16,560 nucleotides of DNA, taken from Bacillota bacterium. GTDB lineage: Bacteria; Bacillota_I; Bacilli_A; Acholeplasmatales; Acholeplasmataceae. Positions 13,928 through 16,560 of the stretch are shown piece after piece. The position numbers and the translations under genes are program-made. Below the pieces are notes generated by a model. The model saw only the letters and a program-made list of their open reading frames with translations. It searched no databases and was not told where the DNA came from. Every line of letters starts with the position of its first letter. Within the stretch, counting starts at the first letter, position 1. Where the stretch lies: assembly GCA_023431045.1 (NCBI GenBank), contig JAEYXZ010000078.1, positions 1-16,560 on the forward strand. Reading direction: 5' to 3'.

Positions 13928-14946
13928 CGTTGGACACGTCCTGATGCATCGCCACCGACTAAGGTATTGACTTCTTCTTCAGAAACTAAATTAAAGTCTC
14001 CAGGAATGGTATGTTTTAAAGCACTTGCCGCAGCAGCAAATTCACATGCTTCTTTTGCGTTTCTCGTTAATAATCCATGGATTAATCCACCTGAGAATGA
14101 ATCCCCTCCACCAACACGGTCAATGATTGGTTCAATATCATAGCGTTTTGATTCATAGAAAGAATTACCATCAAATAGCAAGACTCTCCATCCGTTATGA
14201 GTTGCTGAATATGATTCTCTAAGAGAGGTTGCAACCATCTTGAAACCAAATAAATCCTTCATTTCTTTAAAGATTTGTTCATATGCTTTAATATCGAGTT
14301 TACCAGAATGAACGTCAACTCCTTGAGGTTTAAATCCTAAGACGAGTTCTGCATCTTCTTCATTTCCAATACAGACATCGACATACTTCATCAGTGGTCT
14401 CATAATTTCTTGAGCTTTTTGTGGTGTCCATAATTTTTTACGATAGTTTAAGTCAACTGAGGTTTTAACGCCATAAAGTTTAGCTTGTTCGAGTGCAACT
14501 TTAGTAAGTTCTGCTGCGGTATCAGATAAGGCAGGAGTAATTCCTGAGAAATGGAACCAATCTGCATCTTTAAAGATTTCTTTCCAATTAAACTCATTGG
14601 ATTTTGCGAGTGATATTGCTGCACCAGCACGGTCATAAATGACTTTAGAAGGACGCATTGAAGCTCCAGTTTCTAAATAATAAATACCTACTCTGTCACC
14701 ACCGCGAACAATAAAATCAGTATGAACACCATACTTTCGTAAAGCATTAACAGCACTTTGTCCGATTTCATGCTTTGGTAATTTAGTGACGAAATAAGCG
14801 TCATGTCCATAATTAGCTAAAGATACAGCAACGTTAGCTTCTCCACCACCATAAACCACATCAAAAGCATCCGATTGAACGAATCGATTTTGACCTGGGG
14901 TTGAGAGTCTTAACATGATTTCCCCTAATGTTACAATTTTTGCCAT
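13924..14946 (-). CDS. kdgK: 2-keto-3-deoxygluconate kinase
   Basis: A PfkB/ribokinase-family kinase (340 residues) that phosphorylates 2-keto-3-deoxygluconate to KDPG with ATP. It opens with GEIMLRL and a substrate loop YGGGEANVAVSLANYG (32-47). The C-terminal PfkB signature is DRVGGGDSFSGGL (276-288), with Asp282 as catalytic base and GGGD in place of the commoner GAGD. IPGDFN (314-319) is typical of KdgK. AAGGAGA precedes the ATG with good spacing. It ends in a TGA overlapping the iclR start and begins 12 bases after the YhcH-family stop. TGA as the natural end supports the standard code. Confidence 0.94.
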   Translation of the reverse strand: MAKIVTLGEIMLRLSTPGQNRFVQSDAFDVVYGGGEANVAVSLANYGHDAYFVTKLPKHEIGQSAVNALRKYGVHTDFIVRGGDRVGIYYLETGASMRPSKVIYDRAGAAISLAKSNEFNWKEIFKDADWFHFSGITPALSDTAAELTKVALEQAKLYGVKTSVDLNYRKKLWTPQKAQEIMRPLMKYVDVCIGNEEDAELVLGFKPQGVDVHSGKLDIKAYEQIFKEMKDLFGFKMVATSLRESYSATHNGWRVLLFDGNSFYESKRYDIEPIIDRVGGGDSFSGGLIHGLLTRNAKEACEFAAAASALKHTIPGDFNLVSEEEVNTLVGGDASGRVQR

Positions 14947-14958
14947 GTCTAATCTCCT

Positions 14959-15420
14959 TTACTTTACCTTAATTTTAAATACTACTTTTTCAACATGAGA
15001 ACTATCTTTTACACTAAGTTTTGGCATATGTAAGTCTTGTGGGTACACAAGTGCAAACATCCCTTGACTTAAATGAATCGGTGTAAAGTTTGAAATGTGA
15101 TACTTAGCAACATCTTTTTCCTCTAAATATGGTTGAGTAACTACAATGTCATTACTTTTATCTTTATAACAATATCCAATTGCTTCTTTACCACTTAATA
15201 CAATTTGAATATCAGCATATTGTTCATGACCTTCAAAATAGCATTCGGATTCAGGTTTTGGTTCGTATGATTCTCTAATGACAAACACATGTTCATTGAT
15301 TTCATGACGACCAAGTGGAAGTTTATTTAAATCTTGTTGTTTCATAAATTCAACAACATCTTTGATATATGGGTTTACACTAGAATAGTTTTTCAAATGA
15401 CTAAGATGGTCAACAATCAT
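14959..15420 (-). CDS. YhcH/YjgK/YiaL-family protein (DUF386, cupin-like)
   Basis: A 153-residue protein of the YhcH/EbgC family. The signature is FEGHEQYADIQIVLSG (62-77), with His65 and Asp70 near the metal site, DLHMP (129-133) with His131, and a Lys-rich end KVVFKIKVK. E. coli YhcH (NanQ) has been described as a sialic-acid anomerase and EbgC is the beta subunit of an evolved galactosidase, so a role in interconverting anomers of a keto sugar or uronate is plausible here, not shown. The ATG overlaps the kdgA TGA by four bases, and GAGGGT lies six bases before it. It is translationally tied to kdgA. Confidence 0.88.
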   Translation of the reverse strand: MIVDHLSHLKNYSSVNPYIKDVVEFMKQQDLNKLPLGRHEINEHVFVIRESYEPKPESECYFEGHEQYADIQIVLSGKEAIGYCYKDKSNDIVVTQPYLEEKDVAKYHISNFTPIHLSQGMFALVYPQDLHMPKLSVKDSSHVEKVVFKIKVK

Positions 15421-16064
15421 TTTGCTACCCTCGCGTTTTTAACGGCTTCAACGAATGCTTTAGCATTTCTTTTAACGCCTTCATAATCACCTTTTTTAGC
15501 AGGTCCGGTTAGTTCACCACCAACACCAACTGCAACAACACCATTAGCAATCCATTCATGTACATTATCAAGTGAAACACCACCTGTAGGCATAATGTTA
15601 ATGTTTGGTAAAGGTCCTTTAACTGCTTTGACATAAGATGGTCCAAACGCAGATCCAGGGAATAATTTAACAACTTCAACACCGGCTTTAAGTGCGGTAA
15701 GCATTTCGGTAATGGTTAAACAGCCTGGCATATAAGGAACATTTAATCTTTGACAAAGCTTTGCAGTTTCTAAATCAAAACCAGGAGAGACGATATAAGT
15801 CGCACCTGAATCTATCGCAAGTTGTGCTGTTTTTGCATCAAGGACAGTACCAGCACCAAGAATTAATTCATCATGCTTGAAGGTTTGGTTTAATGTTCTA
15901 ATGACTTGATCTGCATTAGGCACGGTAAAGGTAAGTTCAATTGCAGAAATGCCTCCATCAAGACATGCACGACTAATTTTTATGGCTTGTTCACCAGATT
16001 CTGCTCTGACGACAGCAACCACACCAACATTATGAATTTTGTTAAGAACTTCGTGTTTTATCAT
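15417..16064 (-). CDS. kdgA: KDPG aldolase (2-keto-3-deoxy-6-phosphogluconate aldolase)
   Basis: A class I aldolase (215 residues) that splits KDPG into pyruvate and glyceraldehyde-3-phosphate, the last step of the pathway in this operon. The family residues are visible: Arg20 in AVVRAES, Glu43 in IELTF, GAGTVLD (70-76), SPGFD (93-97) and the Schiff-base Lys133 in EVVKLFPGS, then the phosphate-binding PTGGV. Length is typical. AAGGAGA stands a few bases before the ATG. It follows the GH28 gene after a 90-base gap with a hairpin, and its TGA overlaps the next start. Confidence 0.95.
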   Translation of the reverse strand: MIKHEVLNKIHNVGVVAVVRAESGEQAIKISRACLDGGISAIELTFTVPNADQVIRTLNQTFKHDELILGAGTVLDAKTAQLAIDSGATYIVSPGFDLETAKLCQRLNVPYMPGCLTITEMLTALKAGVEVVKLFPGSAFGPSYVKAVKGPLPNINIMPTGGVSLDNVHEWIANGVVAVGVGGELTGPAKKGDYEGVKRNAKAFVEAVKNARVAK

Positions 16065-16113
16065 ACGATTATCTCCTTATATATACGCTGTTTAAAATAA
16101 TAAACATGTCGAA

Positions 16114-16148
16114 GCTACATTTAAGACATGCTGTGTCCTAGATGTAGC
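16114..16148 (-). promoter_or_regulatory. Intergenic hairpin between the GH28 gene and kdgA
   Basis: Minus strand GCTACAT and ATGTAGC form outer arms; after one mismatch the inner arms TAGGACA and TGTCTTA pair (one G-T) around loop CAGCA, about 14 pairs in all. The sequence after it is only moderately T-rich (TTCGACATGTTTATTATTTT), so it may be a weak terminator, a processing or stability element, or an operator. A 5-bp repeat GTTTA...TAAAC (16090-16105) follows. The 90-base gap holds nothing else apart from the kdgA ribosome site. Confidence 0.6.
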
Positions 16149-16154
16149 AATTAA

Positions 16155-16560
16155 TTATTTTGTACTAAATCGGTTAACATTCTCTAGGATGACTGGTTCG
16201 CCATCAACACCAGATAACTTCACTTCGTTTAGAATGACTTCATTCACATTTCTAAACTGTAACCCTGCTTTAAGTTGAGCTTCTTGGAAACTCATCATTG
16301 CAGGAACAAATGGTTTCGGTTGTTTCGAAAACGAGATACTCACATGATCAAGCGTAATGGATTCAATGGGTTGTTCTTTTAAACCATAAAAGAATCCTGC
16401 TGCAGCATGTGCGTTTTTTGCAACCACATTTCTAAAGACAAATTTACCTAGGTAAGGTGTACGATTGTCAACCTTTAATGCGTCTTTACTCCAAACATAC
16501 TCGGTCTTTCCATCATCATCACAGAAATAATACATATTCATCACGAGTGGTGTTTTAACT
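16155..16560 (-). CDS. Polygalacturonase-type glycoside hydrolase family 28, C-terminal part only
   Basis: Frame open to the window edge (about 135 codons seen), so the start and catalytic part lie beyond. The visible end is characteristic of bacterial GH28 proteins: TPLVMNMYYFCDDDGK, RTPYLGKFVFRNVVAKNAHAA, the segment beginning GFFYGLKEQPIESITLDHVS, VPAMMSF and the closing GEPVILENV, with the regular beta-helix rungs of this fold. GH28 enzymes hydrolyse alpha-1,4 bonds of polygalacturonate or rhamnogalacturonan; exo or endo action cannot be judged from this end. No signal peptide can be checked. It is the most upstream gene seen of the pectin operon. A GTG within the visible frame is internal and not a start. 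Confidence 0.88.
   Translation of the reverse strand, partial: VKTPLVMNMYYFCDDDGKTEYVWSKDALKVDNRTPYLGKFVFRNVVAKNAHAAAGFFYGLKEQPIESITLDHVSISFSKQPKPFVPAMMSFQEAQLKAGLQFRNVNEVILNEVKLSGVDGEPVILENVNRFSTK

Noticed and set aside
12410..15419. UGA read as tryptophan (Mycoplasma code)
   Set aside because: UGA ends three genes exactly where the next gene begins, and the conserved tryptophans checked are TGG.
1..16560. CRISPR arrays, insertion sequences, toxin-antitoxin or phage genes
   Set aside because: No regularly spaced repeats, transposase, integrase or paired toxin genes were seen; the tRNA 3' copy is the only hint of past mobility.

Overview
The window looks like a chromosomal segment of a low-GC Mollicute that uses the standard genetic code, most plausibly an Acholeplasma-type (Acholeplasmatales) organism. 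Reasons: AT-rich DNA; short intergenic gaps with strong AAGGAG ribosome sites and compact hairpin-T terminators; a short eukaryote/archaeal-like prolyl-tRNA synthetase; a small cold-shock protein and CvfB. TGA serves as a real stop in at least three genes (the xylose-isomerase-like gene, kdgK, kdgA), while tryptophans are read from TGG. That argues against the UGA=Trp code of Mycoplasma/Spiroplasma. The genus is an inference.

Layout. 1-3301 (minus): proS (cut by the window edge), cvfB, a Fic-domain gene and a cold-shock gene. 3447-3520: tRNA-Thr(GGT) with its own promoter and terminator, followed at 3680-3707 by an isolated copy of the tRNA 3' end. 3748-4869 (minus): an M50-like membrane metalloprotease. 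5027-5101: tRNA-Gly(GCC). 5287-7867 (plus): a GPH-family sugar:cation symporter and, one base later, a PlsC-like acyltransferase carrying a zinc ribbon. 7931-9317 (minus): a lipoprotein of unknown role and a DUF402/Ntdp-type nucleotide phosphatase. 9382-10629 (minus): a second PlsC-zinc-ribbon protein, paralogous to the first.

10782-16560 (minus) is the most specialised part: a tight operon for pectin/galacturonate breakdown. In transcription order it holds a GH28 polygalacturonase (only its C-terminus is in the window), kdgA, a YhcH-family gene, kdgK, an IclR regulator, an uncharacterised xylose-isomerase-like TIM-barrel gene, kduI and kduD, then a terminator. The reconstructed route is: pectin fragments cut by GH28; unsaturated 4-deoxy-uronate isomerised by KduI; reduced by KduD to 2-keto-3-deoxygluconate; phosphorylated by KdgK; cleaved by KdgA to pyruvate and glyceraldehyde-3-phosphate. 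The genes that make unsaturated uronate (pectate lyase, GH105/GH88 hydrolase) and import it are not in the window. Three ATGA overlaps (kdgA/yhcH, kdgK/iclR, isomerase-like/kduI) tie the genes into translational pairs.

The best candidates for something new are the TIM-barrel protein inside the pectin operon, which appears to have lost a metal-ligand aspartate through what could be a single base change; the two PlsC-zinc-ribbon paralogues; and the tRNA-Thr 3'-end duplication. Smaller points are a two-residue shortening in KduD's nucleotide-binding loop and two genes whose stop codons sit in the loops of their own terminators.
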